Made by a program: the position numbers and the translations under genes. A stretch of DNA of 64,000 nt from JAPLKB01 sp964532465. GTDB lineage: Bacteria > Desulfobacterota > Syntrophorhabdia > Syntrophorhabdales > Syntrophorhabdaceae. The stretch's first letter is position 1, and each line of letters opens with the position of its first letter. Positions 52,099 through 60,592 of this stretch are shown here, in pieces. The stretch lies in contig CAZHHX010000003.1 in NCBI GenBank assembly GCA_964532465.1, positions 62,001-126,000 of the forward strand, given 5' to 3'. The notes below the pieces were generated by a model that saw only the letters and a list, made by a program, of their open reading frames with translations, was not told the DNA's origin and did no database searches.

Positions 52099-52289
52099 GT
52101 GCCTTCCTCTTTATTATATTCTGATTTGCGTTTATACCTTTACCATAGCGAAAATAACTAAGTCAAGCACGTCATGGGCCCCAAAAAAGTACCCCCTGGC
52201 ATCAACGGAAGGATGGCTTCCTCACGTGCAGCCCCTATGATAAAGGTTTTAGTAATAATAAAAAAACTGTTAAAAAACCGCTTTTTTTG

Positions 52290-53207
52290 CTATATGGTAA
52301 AATTTATTGTGACTGACTGCAAACTACCGTAGCTGGTATTGAAATCAAAATATATTTTCAACTTATATTGACCGGAAATACTATTTGAATTGAAATTTAA
52401 TATTTCCGTTAATGCGCCCGGTTGTATCTGAAGATCCCAGTTATATCCATAAGGCACTTTCGCGCTCGATAGACCGGAACAACCTGCCCCGCTGAATGTA
52501 GGTATACAAATCCCTCTATTTACTCCGGAACCGCTAAGATTTGGATTCATCCCATCAGATGTATATGAATATTCTAAAATTCCCCCAAGATAGATATTCC
52601 GCAAACGATTACTTGTGCTGCCTCCATCTCTGTTTAATTCAATATATTTTATGTAAATCGAGTTATCGAAAAGGTTTGTCATAGGTATTGAAACACTTCT
52701 GTTAGCCGATGCTCCTCCGGGGCACGAAATAGTGGTGCAGTTGGCGTTTAAACATCCCTGTGCCGGTTGCTGGCAGGTAGCATTCACAATGGGAGAAAGA
52801 ACTATGCCGCCTCCCTGTGAATAACCGGCAAATTTCTCAATTCTTACTTCTCTCTTTCCGACACCGCATTCGCCGGTTGATTTAAGGGCATAATTTGAAG
52901 TCGGCGGATTGCCAAGATATTGAACTGTGAACCTGCCCTCGCCAAAATTAACCGTTATTGCATTTCCAGGCGATAACGGGTTTGTAGAATTTAAAAAAGC
53001 CCCCGGGTTTTCTGTTTTATATCGAATAGCAAATTCAACACCCGCGTTTGCAAGGTTCAGCGCCTGATAAGACCTGACCGCAACAGGATAGCTTCTCTGT
53101 TTAACGTCCATAAAGGAAACAATTCCGGCTCCCATAATACCGACGGCAACGATAATTCCCATAAGAACAATAAGAGCCATGCCTTTATCAGTAAATTCTA
53201 TCTTCAT
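52290..53207 (-). CDS. PilX-like minor pseudopilin
   Basis: 305 residues from ATG 53207 (an in-frame upstream ATG at 53240 is possible). N-terminal K-G-M-A-L-I-V-L-M-G-I-I-V-A-V forms the single hydrophobic helix, similar to PilX/GspK prepilins; the G-M-A-L junction lacks the usual Glu5. The long C-terminal part has four Cys and Ser/Asn-rich strands. Last gene of a four-pseudopilin cluster. Confidence 0.72.
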   Translation of the reverse strand: MKIEFTDKGMALIVLMGIIVAVGIMGAGIVSFMDVKQRSYPVAVRSYQALNLANAGVEFAIRYKTENPGAFLNSTNPLSPGNAITVNFGEGRFTVQYLGNPPTSNYALKSTGECGVGKREVRIEKFAGYSQGGGIVLSPIVNATCQQPAQGCLNANCTTISCPGGASANRSVSIPMTNLFDNSIYIKYIELNRDGGSTSNRLRNIYLGGILEYSYTSDGMNPNLSGSGVNRGICIPTFSGAGCSGLSSAKVPYGYNWDLQIQPGALTEILNFNSNSISGQYKLKIYFDFNTSYGSLQSVTINFTI

Positions 53208-53805
53208 AACAACCCCCGAAATCCCTCCCTGTAAATACACAATTGCCTGTTACTGTATAATTCTTGGGACAAACGTATGTTGCGTAGCTCTGCGTCAAGC
53301 CGCCCTTTGTAACTGAAATCGCTATCTGTGCAACAGCGTTTTGCGGTAATACCCCTGTTGGCGCAACAGTAAAGCTTGTTATATTCCGGCCCATAATTTT
53401 GCTCACTGTATAGCTTGCGCTTGAAGTACCGGAATCTCTGTAAATGTCTGCACCTGATAACCTGAATCTCACATATATGTTACTGCTGCTGTCTGTCGCA
53501 ATGGCATGACTTCTCTGGAAGGCAATGCTGCTGCCTGCAACAGTAACAGACTTTGCATCCCTTATTTCCCGGGAAATTCTTTCTGCTATATAAACAGCTT
53601 CCTGATGAATATTTCTCTGACTTTCCATAGATGTATAAACCTTCGTAAGATCAATGAAAAAAGAGAAGGTAAATAAAGCGATAACCGAGAGAATAACGAT
53701 AGTTATTATCATCTCCATAAGCGTAAAACCATGGAATCGCTTGAGAACGCTTATATACCCTTCAAAATGGTCTTTGCGTGACAATAGTAGATACCGTATA
53801 TTCAT
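53188..53805 (-). CDS. PilW-like minor pseudopilin
   Basis: 205 residues. Prepilin motif H-G-F-T-L-M-E-M-I-I-T-I-V-I (cleavage after G, Glu5 present) following a 26-residue leader that is long for the class. The globular part is beta-rich with two Cys near the end (Y-V-C-P and N-C-V-F). Overlaps the PilV-like gene by 44 bases and the PilX-like gene by 20, so one operon. Confidence 0.82.
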   Translation of the reverse strand: MNIRYLLLSRKDHFEGYISVLKRFHGFTLMEMIITIVILSVIALFTFSFFIDLTKVYTSMESQRNIHQEAVYIAERISREIRDAKSVTVAGSSIAFQRSHAIATDSSSNIYVRFRLSGADIYRDSGTSSASYTVSKIMGRNITSFTVAPTGVLPQNAVAQIAISVTKGGLTQSYATYVCPKNYTVTGNCVFTGRDFGGCYEDRIY

Positions 53806-54196
53806 AATTGTTCGGCTCTTTCACATAAACAACAATTTTTTTATATTTCGTATAATCTGTTATTGGAGGATTAACTGTAGATATATCAGCAGGAGCCAAC
53901 TGGTTAATCGTCCATTTCCATTGATAGCCGGTGTTTCCCGGGACTGTACCATACGCTGCCTGCGCTGCGGGGAGGCTGCTGAAAGGATTTCTTGTTATAT
54001 CTTCCATCTTCTGCTCAGCAATGAACCTCGCCTTTGTAATCATTTCCGGGGTGGTCCCGCTCCTGATTACTCCTGAAAATCCGAGGAAGGCAAGGGGCAC
54101 AAATATCCCTGCAACAACGATAAACATTATGAGTTCAATCATTGTGAATCCTTCCCTCTTCAAGGAAGTTCCTCCACTTTTCCTGTAATTACCCAT
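53762..54196 (-). CDS. PilV-like minor pseudopilin
   Basis: 144 residues. Prepilin motif R-E-G-F-T-M-I-E-L-I-M-F-I after a basic 16-residue leader, then a hydrophobic helix and a short beta-rich domain. Processed by prepilin peptidase and inserted at the tip of a type IV pilus or type II secretion pseudopilus. Overlaps both neighbours. Confidence 0.85.
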   Translation of the reverse strand: MGNYRKSGGTSLKREGFTMIELIMFIVVAGIFVPLAFLGFSGVIRSGTTPEMITKARFIAEQKMEDITRNPFSSLPAAQAAYGTVPGNTGYQWKWTINQLAPADISTVNPPITDYTKYKKIVVYVKEPNNYEYTVSTIVTQRPF

Positions 54197-54711
54197 ACCT
54201 TTATCTGCTTCGACCCTATTGCGATTGTCTGGTCTCCTCCAGCAACAGGTTCTCCAAGAGAATTGAAGGTAAATGTTATTGCAGCACCTGCAAGAGCATT
54301 GCCCGGAAGCGTTCTGGTTTCACCGGCCATATTATAAACACCGGAGCCGTTCGAAAATGAAATGCTCTGAGGGGACATGGCGCCCATTGCAAGAGTTTGA
54401 ACATACTGGATATCCGCAACCGCCTGATCCGCTCCTGCAACAGCGCTTGTTTCAGAAGTGGAAAAAAACCTGTATCCAACGGATACGGCAAGTATGCCGA
54501 TAATAATAATTACAATGATTGTCTCAAGTAATGTAAAACCCTGTGAACAAGACTTTGAATTCTTAATTCTTAATTTTGAATTGAAGAGTAAATAAGTTCC
54601 TGAGAAGGAGAAACAGGATACGCACGATAGAGAATTGTGTCTTGATACCGGGTCTTTACCTCCAACTCTTGAGTCCTGACAAACGGCCCCCGTTTTTTGA
54701 GCTTTGCACAT
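54160..54711 (-). CDS. GspH/FimT-like pseudopilin, start uncertain
   Basis: The prepilin motif Q-G-F-T-L-L-E-T-I-I-V-I lies 58 residues into the frame that starts at ATG 54711. The leader is far longer than normal and crosses a heptanucleotide repeat (54558-54578). No better ATG, GTG or TTG lies between, so either the long leader is used or the repeat has displaced the original start. The globular part (after A-L-A-G) is GspH-like. First pseudopilin of the cluster. Confidence 0.75.
   Translation of the reverse strand: MCKAQKTGAVCQDSRVGGKDPVSRHNSLSCVSCFSFSGTYLLFNSKLRIKNSKSCSQGFTLLETIIVIIIIGILAVSVGYRFFSTSETSAVAGADQAVADIQYVQTLAMGAMSPQSISFSNGSGVYNMAGETRTLPGNALAGAAITFTFNSLGEPVAGGDQTIAIGSKQIKVWVITGKVEELP
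54558..54578. repeat. heptanucleotide repeat in pseudopilin leader
   Basis: Two exact AATTCTT units and one degenerate copy, in the extended leader region of the GspH-like gene. Same 7-base register as the other heptad arrays. Confidence 0.6.
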
Positions 54712-54713
54712 AA

Positions 54714-55463
54714 TTACTTCCTGAAAAGATTATATTTTATAATGGTAAATACCGCCTTTACCCCATCCTTCCATGTAATCTTCTTTCCTTCCTCATAGCT
54801 TCTGCCGTAATAAGAAATAGGCACTTCGTATATTCTACAGCCTTTCTTTGCCATTTTTGCTGTAATTTCAGGCTCAAAACCAAATCTGTTTGATTCTATC
54901 TTTATCCCTTCCAGCATCTCTTTTTTAAATGCCTTATAGCATGTTTCCATATCCGTAAGGTTTAAATCGGTAAGCATATTAGACACCAGAGTGATCAGCT
55001 TATTGCCTACATAATGCCAGAAATAAAATACCCTGTGCGTTCCTCCTAAAAATCTCGATCCATAAACAACATCAGCTTTTCCTTCAATAATAGGTTCAAA
55101 TAGTGTTGGATAGTCCTTCGGGTCATACTCCAAATCCGCATCCTGTATAATAACAATATCTCCCCCGGCAGCTTTTATACCGCTTCGTATCGCCGCGCCC
55201 TTGCCCATATTTTTTTCATGAAATATAACCTTTACAGCAGTTGAATAATCTAACCCGCCTTCATCCGATATTGTGATAGGAGAAGGAGTTAACCTTGAAT
55301 CTTGGACCTTGAACCTTGAACTTAAATATTCCCTCGTCCCGTCTTTTGATCCATCGTCTACTATAATAATTTCTTTATTATAGGGCGTCTCTTCCACTTT
55401 TTTCAGCACATGGGAAATTGTATTGATTTCATTATACGCGGGAATTATCACTGATATAAGCAT
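54714..55463 (-). CDS. family 2 glycosyltransferase (polyprenyl-phosphate sugar type)
   Basis: 249 residues. V-I-I-P-A-Y-N-E, V-D-D-G-S-K-D-G-T, N-M-G-K-G-A-A-I-R-S-G and I-Q-D-A-D-L-E-Y are those of dolichyl/undecaprenyl-phosphate glucose or mannose synthases. Between residues about 50 and 77 there is an extra segment compared with the family, and its DNA contains a heptanucleotide array. No C-terminal membrane helices, so it is cytosolic or membrane-associated. Ends 2 bases before the pseudopilin operon; possibly glycosylates lipid carriers for envelope glycans. Confidence 0.88.
   Translation of the reverse strand: MLISVIIPAYNEINTISHVLKKVEETPYNKEIIIVDDGSKDGTREYLSSRFKVQDSRLTPSPITISDEGGLDYSTAVKVIFHEKNMGKGAAIRSGIKAAGGDIVIIQDADLEYDPKDYPTLFEPIIEGKADVVYGSRFLGGTHRVFYFWHYVGNKLITLVSNMLTDLNLTDMETCYKAFKKEMLEGIKIESNRFGFEPEITAKMAKKGCRIYEVPISYYGRSYEEGKKITWKDGVKAVFTIIKYNLFRK
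55293..55320. repeat. heptanucleotide repeat inside a glycosyltransferase gene
   Basis: Four 7-base units (CCTTGAA, TCTTGGA, CCTTGAA, CCTTGAA). They encode part of an extra loop of the glycosyltransferase without breaking the frame. Confidence 0.85.
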
Positions 55464-55558
55464 TTAGTAAAATATTATACATAAAATTACGCAAATATTA
55501 ATAGTATTATCAAATATTTCTTGCATAATACTCAAATATTCTGTAAAAGTAACATCAA

Positions 55559-56524
55559 ATGGACATTCCATATCTGGAATACTTCAGTCTTAATGAAAAA
55601 CCCTTCGGGCTCACGCCTGACCCGCATTTCTATTATGAGTCCATCACACACAGGGAAGCAGTTGACCACCTGAAGTTTTTTCTGTCCCAGAAAGAAGGAT
55701 TCGCTTCAATTTACGGCGATGTAGGCACTGGGAAAACCGTATTATCCCGTATCTTCATTGACTCTCTTGATAAATCAGAATACAACACTGCCCTTATTTT
55801 AAATCCAATAATGGATGAAAAGGAATTTTTGCATGAAATTTTGAGAGAACTCAATATTTCTCATAACAGCTCATCAAAAAAAGAGATGTTTGATCGATTT
55901 CAGTCGTATCTTCTTGAAGAATTTAAGAATGGGAAAGAAACCATAATTATCATTGATGAGTCACAGCTTCTTTCAGATGAAATGCTTGAATTTATAAGAA
56001 TTCTGTCAAATCTGGAAACAGAAAAGGAAAAAATACTTCACACAATCCTTTTAGGACAGCAAGAACTGATAGAAAAATTAAAAGAACCGCGCATGAGGTA
56101 TTTATCCCAAAGGATAACCGTTATATACCGTCTGAAGCCTCTTTCCCTGAGAGAGGTTAATCTTTATATAACCCATAGACTGCTCAAGGCAGGCTCTAAG
56201 GGATTTCTCCAATTTAAAGACGATGCGATTAAACTTATCTACTCTGCGTCAGACGGATACCCAAGGCTCATTAACGTCATCTGTGACAGATGTCTGCTTC
56301 TTCTCTACTCAAAATCAGAGAGGACAGTTGATGAAAGTATTGTAAATACAGTGCTTAAAGAGGAGAGCATCGCTACATTGGCAGAAGGGATTAAAATTAA
56401 AAAAAGACTTCCCGCACTCCCTTACCTTGTTGCAGCATTAATTGCGATTATTCTCCTGATATTATCGTTATTTAATTTGATTCCAACTGATAAAATTATC
56501 TATAATATATTAAATCTCAAATAA
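55559..56524 (+). CDS. ExeA/GspA-like AAA ATPase with C-terminal membrane helix
   Basis: 321 residues. N-terminal signature F-S-L-N-E-K-P-F-G-L-T-P-D-P, Walker A G-D-V-G-T-G-K-T, Walker B I-I-I-I-D-E-S-Q, sensor-like L-L-G-Q-Q-E-L and R-Y-L-S-Q-R-I. A hydrophobic helix (about 285-305) near the end anchors it to the inner membrane; the peptidoglycan-binding part of full ExeA is missing. In type II secretion such ATPases help insert the secretin. The pseudopilin cluster next door (opposite strand) supports an envelope assembly role. Confidence 0.88.
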   Translation: MDIPYLEYFSLNEKPFGLTPDPHFYYESITHREAVDHLKFFLSQKEGFASIYGDVGTGKTVLSRIFIDSLDKSEYNTALILNPIMDEKEFLHEILRELNISHNSSSKKEMFDRFQSYLLEEFKNGKETIIIIDESQLLSDEMLEFIRILSNLETEKEKILHTILLGQQELIEKLKEPRMRYLSQRITVIYRLKPLSLREVNLYITHRLLKAGSKGFLQFKDDAIKLIYSASDGYPRLINVICDRCLLLLYSKSERTVDESIVNTVLKEESIATLAEGIKIKKRLPALPYLVAALIAIILLILSLFNLIPTDKIIYNILNLK

Positions 56525-56540
56525 ATCACGTGGAGCGTTT

Positions 56541-57176
56541 ATGAAAAAAATACTTATTGCAGATAAGGATGAAAGCTTAAAGGATGCTTTCCGGGTTGTA
56601 TTCCCAAACGATGAATATGAGATAATATTCACTTCAAACGGCAGAGAAGTTGAAAAAATAGCAGAAGAATACCGGCCGGAAATATATATTCTTAATGCCA
56701 AGCTGGAAAAAAAAGATGGTACGGATGTTTATAAAGACTTAAAAGAAAAGAATATGCTTCAGAATGTACGTCTTTTTTTCATGAAAGATGAAGGCGCAGA
56801 ATCAGATTTTTCCAATTATCAAGTAGAGGGCATTATTGAAAAACCTATCAATTTCTTCAGAGTCCATCAAATGATAGACAAAGAAGATGTCCTTCCTCTC
56901 ATAAATACAAAGAAAATTGAAGAAAATAAAATCCAGGCAACTCAATCATACAAAAATTTGCCAAAAGAAAATATAAACGTACTCGAAAATGAATTGAAAA
57001 AAATTATTTATGATTCAATGGAAAATATAAAGATTAATATTGTTGATAGAATAACACCGCTAATCACTAAATATATTGAAGAATACGCAAGAAATATCTT
57101 AAACGATGCAGCAGAAAAAGTTATACGAGACGAAATGGATAAGCTTTTAAGCGCAATAAGAGAATCAAGAAAATAA
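56541..57176 (+). CDS. receiver-like protein lacking the phospho-acceptor
   Basis: 211 residues. Receiver fold (1-120) with acidic residues D8/D10/E11 and a Lys-Pro (E-K-P-I-N) near the end, but the phosphorylation site is Asn (I-L-N-A-K-L, N52). The C-terminal half (130-211) is helical and charged, similar to a PilZ-free coiled-coil output. Follows the ExeA-like gene by 16 bases, so they share a transcript. Likely a protein-interaction module instead of a phosphorelay part. Confidence 0.8.
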   Translation: MKKILIADKDESLKDAFRVVFPNDEYEIIFTSNGREVEKIAEEYRPEIYILNAKLEKKDGTDVYKDLKEKNMLQNVRLFFMKDEGAESDFSNYQVEGIIEKPINFFRVHQMIDKEDVLPLINTKKIEENKIQATQSYKNLPKENINVLENELKKIIYDSMENIKINIVDRITPLITKYIEEYARNILNDAAEKVIRDEMDKLLSAIRESRK

Positions 57177-57183
57177 CCGGAAG

Positions 57184-59328
57184 CTACACATACCACATTT
57201 CCATTTCAAAGTTTTCTGTAGGCACATTAATCGTAAGATAACCCCTTACGGGAATTCTGTCTACCAACATCTCCTTAATCTTCAGAGAAGACCATATATT
57301 GATCTTGTCTCCAGCTTTCACTCCAAGAGATTTAAAAGCAACCTCCATTTCCAGAATATCAGATAAAGTAGCCTTAATGGGAAAAGAACTTTCGATCAAC
57401 CCTCCTTTCACATGGTAAATCAATACAAATGTACTTTTTCCTTCAATGGTTATCTCAAAAGAAAGATCATTAACATTCTGAATGAAAGATTTATCTATAT
57501 CTACCCTCATATACAATGAATGTTCATCAAATCCAAAATAGAATCCTTTCATAAGTAAAACAGAGTCATGCATCGCGGCCCCATGCCCCTTTCCTTGCAA
57601 AAAACCGGCGCCCATCCATTCAAAATAGTTCGATACCCCTCCATCTATTTTTGGATGTATAAAATTCACAGGTTCTCTTGTGGGTTTTACTTCCCTGTCC
57701 TCGAGTATTACAGGTATGCTTAATTTTTCCGGAGGTTCTTCACCCAAAAATCTATATATATTTGAGAGATTCTCGCGAAAGAGAAAATCGAATATTTCGT
57801 CACTATCGGATGAATGCTCGTCGCCATACCACCAGTTCCAATCACTGCCTTCTGCAATGTACAGGGATTCCCAGGCTTTTTTATTCAGTCCCTCCGGATC
57901 TTTTGTTGCCAAAAAATCTCTTGTCTCCGAAAGTAAAGTCCAGCTTGTATTGTCCTCCGCATGACCAATCCATACAGAGAAATTATTATAGATCCATGAC
58001 CCTGCAAAGCAATGTGACAGCTTGCCCATATCTTTTGTCTCATCAAGTATCTCGGAGACGGTACGACAGGCAATATGTTTTTCCTTTAATATGCCCTCAT
58101 AAAGATAATTAAAGAAATCTCTTCCATCATTTCTGTAGCTCTCCCACGCATTCTCTCCATCCATAACGATTGCCACCAGAGGCGTCCTGATTTTGCCTTT
58201 TACTGATTCACCTATCTTTTTTATCCTTCTTATTAAATCCGTTGCCGCGTCTTTAGGGTCTGATTTGGAATAATGGAAGGAAATAAGATCGGATAAGCAT
58301 TTATCTCTGAAAATAATATTGATTTTTCTGCCTGATTTCTCAAAACAATATGGTTTGTATAGGACTTCAGGGTTTAGAAGAAAACCTTCGCCGTCTCTTC
58401 TCCCTTCCTGATTCAGACTTCTATAAAGAATTTCCTCATCTGTTGCAACCCATTCAATACCGTGATCCATATATAATTCAAGGGCATCTTCACTCACAGA
58501 GCCTTCCGGGGGCCACATACCTTTCGCATGAAAATTAAATGTCTGATAAAAAAAATCTTTCGCTTTGCTGATCTGGGCTGACGCATCTTCCGGGCTGGCA
58601 AATAGTTTTTCAGGCAGATTGCAATCAGGCATTGCATCCCGCGCAATCCTGTTGTCAATTAAAAGCGGGATTATTGGGTGATAAAAAGGTGATGTGGAAA
58701 GCTCTATGTTGCCGTTCAATGAAAGGTCTTTGCAAAGCGGAATAATACCTTTTAAAATATCTTTCTGAACATTTTCCAAAATACGCTTATCTTCTTCGTT
58801 GTATCTCCTGCCCTTAGATTTCAGATACTTCAAATCATCATAAAGCTCATAAAACAAAGGATCAATCCAGGAAAGAAAAAACAAAACCTGAGTATCCTGA
58901 TAATCTTCATCGTTAAAATATCCTAAAATATCTTTGATATGTTCTTGGGAATAATAAAACCCCCTCTTCCGTAAAAGTTCATAATATCTCGGGAAAGGCT
59001 TTATCATATTGTCCCAGTTTGCATTGAAAAAATTCATCAATAAAAATACTTTTTCATTTTCGGACAGTTCTTTGGGCTTTTTTTTGAATATTTCCAGATA
59101 TGTATCTTTTACATTTAAATCTTCGTAATCAATAAGCTGCATCAACAGTGAAGGAACAAAATTAAAATTCTGTCTTATGCCGTCAAAATCCTTTAATAAA
59201 AATGGCATATCATAGTAGTCTTTTGTGCCGTGTAACAATACCCAGGGAAGGAGGTATTCACCGGTGTAAAGGTTTTTATAGTACGGTTGGTGCATATGCC
59301 AGATGAATGAAAGATAAATATTATCCAT
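57184..59328 (-). CDS. GH57 family glycoside hydrolase (alpha-amylase/4-alpha-glucanotransferase type)
   Basis: 714 residues. GH57 opening F-I-W-H-M-H-Q-P-Y-Y, nucleophile region G-M-W-P-P-E-G (E275) and acid/base region I-V-M-D-G-E-N-A-W-E (D390). The C-terminal third (about 520-714) is an all-beta DUF1925/1926-like part. Acts on alpha-glucans inside the cell (no signal). Together with the GH13 enzyme and ROK kinase it points to glycogen storage and use. Ends 7 bases from the receiver-like gene. Confidence 0.88.
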   Translation of the reverse strand: MDNIYLSFIWHMHQPYYKNLYTGEYLLPWVLLHGTKDYYDMPFLLKDFDGIRQNFNFVPSLLMQLIDYEDLNVKDTYLEIFKKKPKELSENEKVFLLMNFFNANWDNMIKPFPRYYELLRKRGFYYSQEHIKDILGYFNDEDYQDTQVLFFLSWIDPLFYELYDDLKYLKSKGRRYNEEDKRILENVQKDILKGIIPLCKDLSLNGNIELSTSPFYHPIIPLLIDNRIARDAMPDCNLPEKLFASPEDASAQISKAKDFFYQTFNFHAKGMWPPEGSVSEDALELYMDHGIEWVATDEEILYRSLNQEGRRDGEGFLLNPEVLYKPYCFEKSGRKINIIFRDKCLSDLISFHYSKSDPKDAATDLIRRIKKIGESVKGKIRTPLVAIVMDGENAWESYRNDGRDFFNYLYEGILKEKHIACRTVSEILDETKDMGKLSHCFAGSWIYNNFSVWIGHAEDNTSWTLLSETRDFLATKDPEGLNKKAWESLYIAEGSDWNWWYGDEHSSDSDEIFDFLFRENLSNIYRFLGEEPPEKLSIPVILEDREVKPTREPVNFIHPKIDGGVSNYFEWMGAGFLQGKGHGAAMHDSVLLMKGFYFGFDEHSLYMRVDIDKSFIQNVNDLSFEITIEGKSTFVLIYHVKGGLIESSFPIKATLSDILEMEVAFKSLGVKAGDKINIWSSLKIKEMLVDRIPVRGYLTINVPTENFEMEMWYV

Positions 59329-59400
59329 AATATATTATTCGCATAAAACTGCTATTTCCTTAACACACTAAATCCTTTTAATTCCATGTATACATAAAAA

Positions 59401-59883
59401 TCATTCAACTTCAATAAGTCTGAACATTATTTCATTATTACTGATTTCCATAATGCCTGCTGTTCCGGGAGGAGTATAAGGTTTTCTGAATGAACCTGGA
59501 TTAAACATAACTGTTTTGCCTTTTTTTGCATGAAACGGCATATGAGAATGACCGAAAATAATGGCGTCAACTCCGTTAAATTCATTAAAAACAAAGGGTT
59601 CTACAAAATATGGTGGACCCTTGCCATGCATAATACCAATTTTTTTACCATTAATTTCTTCAATTCTTTTATACGGCAGCACTGCTTGCAATTCATGACA
59701 ATCCATATTTCCCCTGACAGCTTTTAAATCCCAGTTACATAGGTAATCATAAACCCCCGTTCCTGTCATATCGCCTGCATGGATTATGATTTCCACATCT
59801 GAAAATATTGTTTTTATTTTTGATCTAAAACTATCCGTGGCTCTGTCAAGGTGCGTATCAGAAAGAATCCCTATCTTTATCAT
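59401..59883 (-). CDS. YfcE-type metallophosphoesterase
   Basis: 160 residues. Metal ligands in I-L-S-D-T-H-L, H-A-G-D-M-T, G-N-M-D-C-H and G-H-S-H-M-P, the Mre11/YfcE phosphoesterase pattern. Hydrolyses phosphodiesters in vitro; the cellular substrate is unknown. No partner gene on this strand except GH57 downstream, 72 bases away. Confidence 0.9.
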   Translation of the reverse strand: MIKIGILSDTHLDRATDSFRSKIKTIFSDVEIIIHAGDMTGTGVYDYLCNWDLKAVRGNMDCHELQAVLPYKRIEEINGKKIGIMHGKGPPYFVEPFVFNEFNGVDAIIFGHSHMPFHAKKGKTVMFNPGSFRKPYTPPGTAGIMEISNNEIMFRLIEVE

Positions 59884-59931
59884 GCCTGATAGACTCTATA
59901 TAAAACAATCTTTCATGTCAATGGGCTTCGA

Positions 59932-60564
59932 TCAAAGTTTTCTATAAATGAAAAGCCGGTATTCCCTGTTGCTTATCGGCAAGATATAAGGTATTACATC
60001 ATCTAATTCGAACCCCTGATATGCTATCCGTTCCTCACCCTTACCCTTCAGTATAAATGCAAAGCCCCCTGCCCTGATATGCCTTTCTCCGGTTTTCAAT
60101 ATTGCTTCAATGCTACCGAATCCTTTTACAATCATAACATCTGCTTCCATAGTATCCAGCGCTTCTGCTCTGCTGTGGACTGCAATAAAATCTTTTAAGC
60201 GCATGACTCTTTTTATGTGACTTTGAAATTGAATTTTTTTCAGACTTTTATCTACTGAGATGATTTTAAATTTTTCATTCAGTATCGCAATAGGAATTGC
60301 AAGAATTCCACTGCCGGAACCTAAATCAAGTGCAGATTTTATTCCGTGCATATATCCATATAGAAAAAATGCATCATATAAAAGCTCAGTGACAATACGA
60401 TTCAATTCCTTAAGACCGGTAAGATTCATATGTCCATTCCATTTCTTAAGTTCAAGGATATAAAAACATAATTTTTTTAATGTCTTTTCATCATAGGAAA
60501 TATGAAAATAATTTAGCCCTTCCTGCACTATTTTGTCTAATTCCGGCATACTTAAGGATAGCAT
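59932..60564 (-). CDS. rsmG: 16S rRNA (guanine-527-N7)-methyltransferase RsmG
   Basis: 210 residues from ATG 60564; the longer frame to 60651 overlaps the divergent lipoprotein gene and is rejected. K-K-W-N-G-H-M-N-L-T-G, D-L-G-S-G-S-G-I-L-A-I-P (SAM loop) and K-G-F-G-S (for the usual R-A) are family marks. Methylates G527 of 16S rRNA; loss gives low-level streptomycin resistance. In many bacteria it lies beside gidA/mnmG, here not. Confidence 0.88.
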   Translation of the reverse strand: MLSLSMPELDKIVQEGLNYFHISYDEKTLKKLCFYILELKKWNGHMNLTGLKELNRIVTELLYDAFFLYGYMHGIKSALDLGSGSGILAIPIAILNEKFKIISVDKSLKKIQFQSHIKRVMRLKDFIAVHSRAEALDTMEADVMIVKGFGSIEAILKTGERHIRAGGFAFILKGKGEERIAYQGFELDDVIPYILPISNREYRLFIYRKL

Positions 60565-60592
60565 AAAAAAAAATCTTCTGTTATAATTAAGC

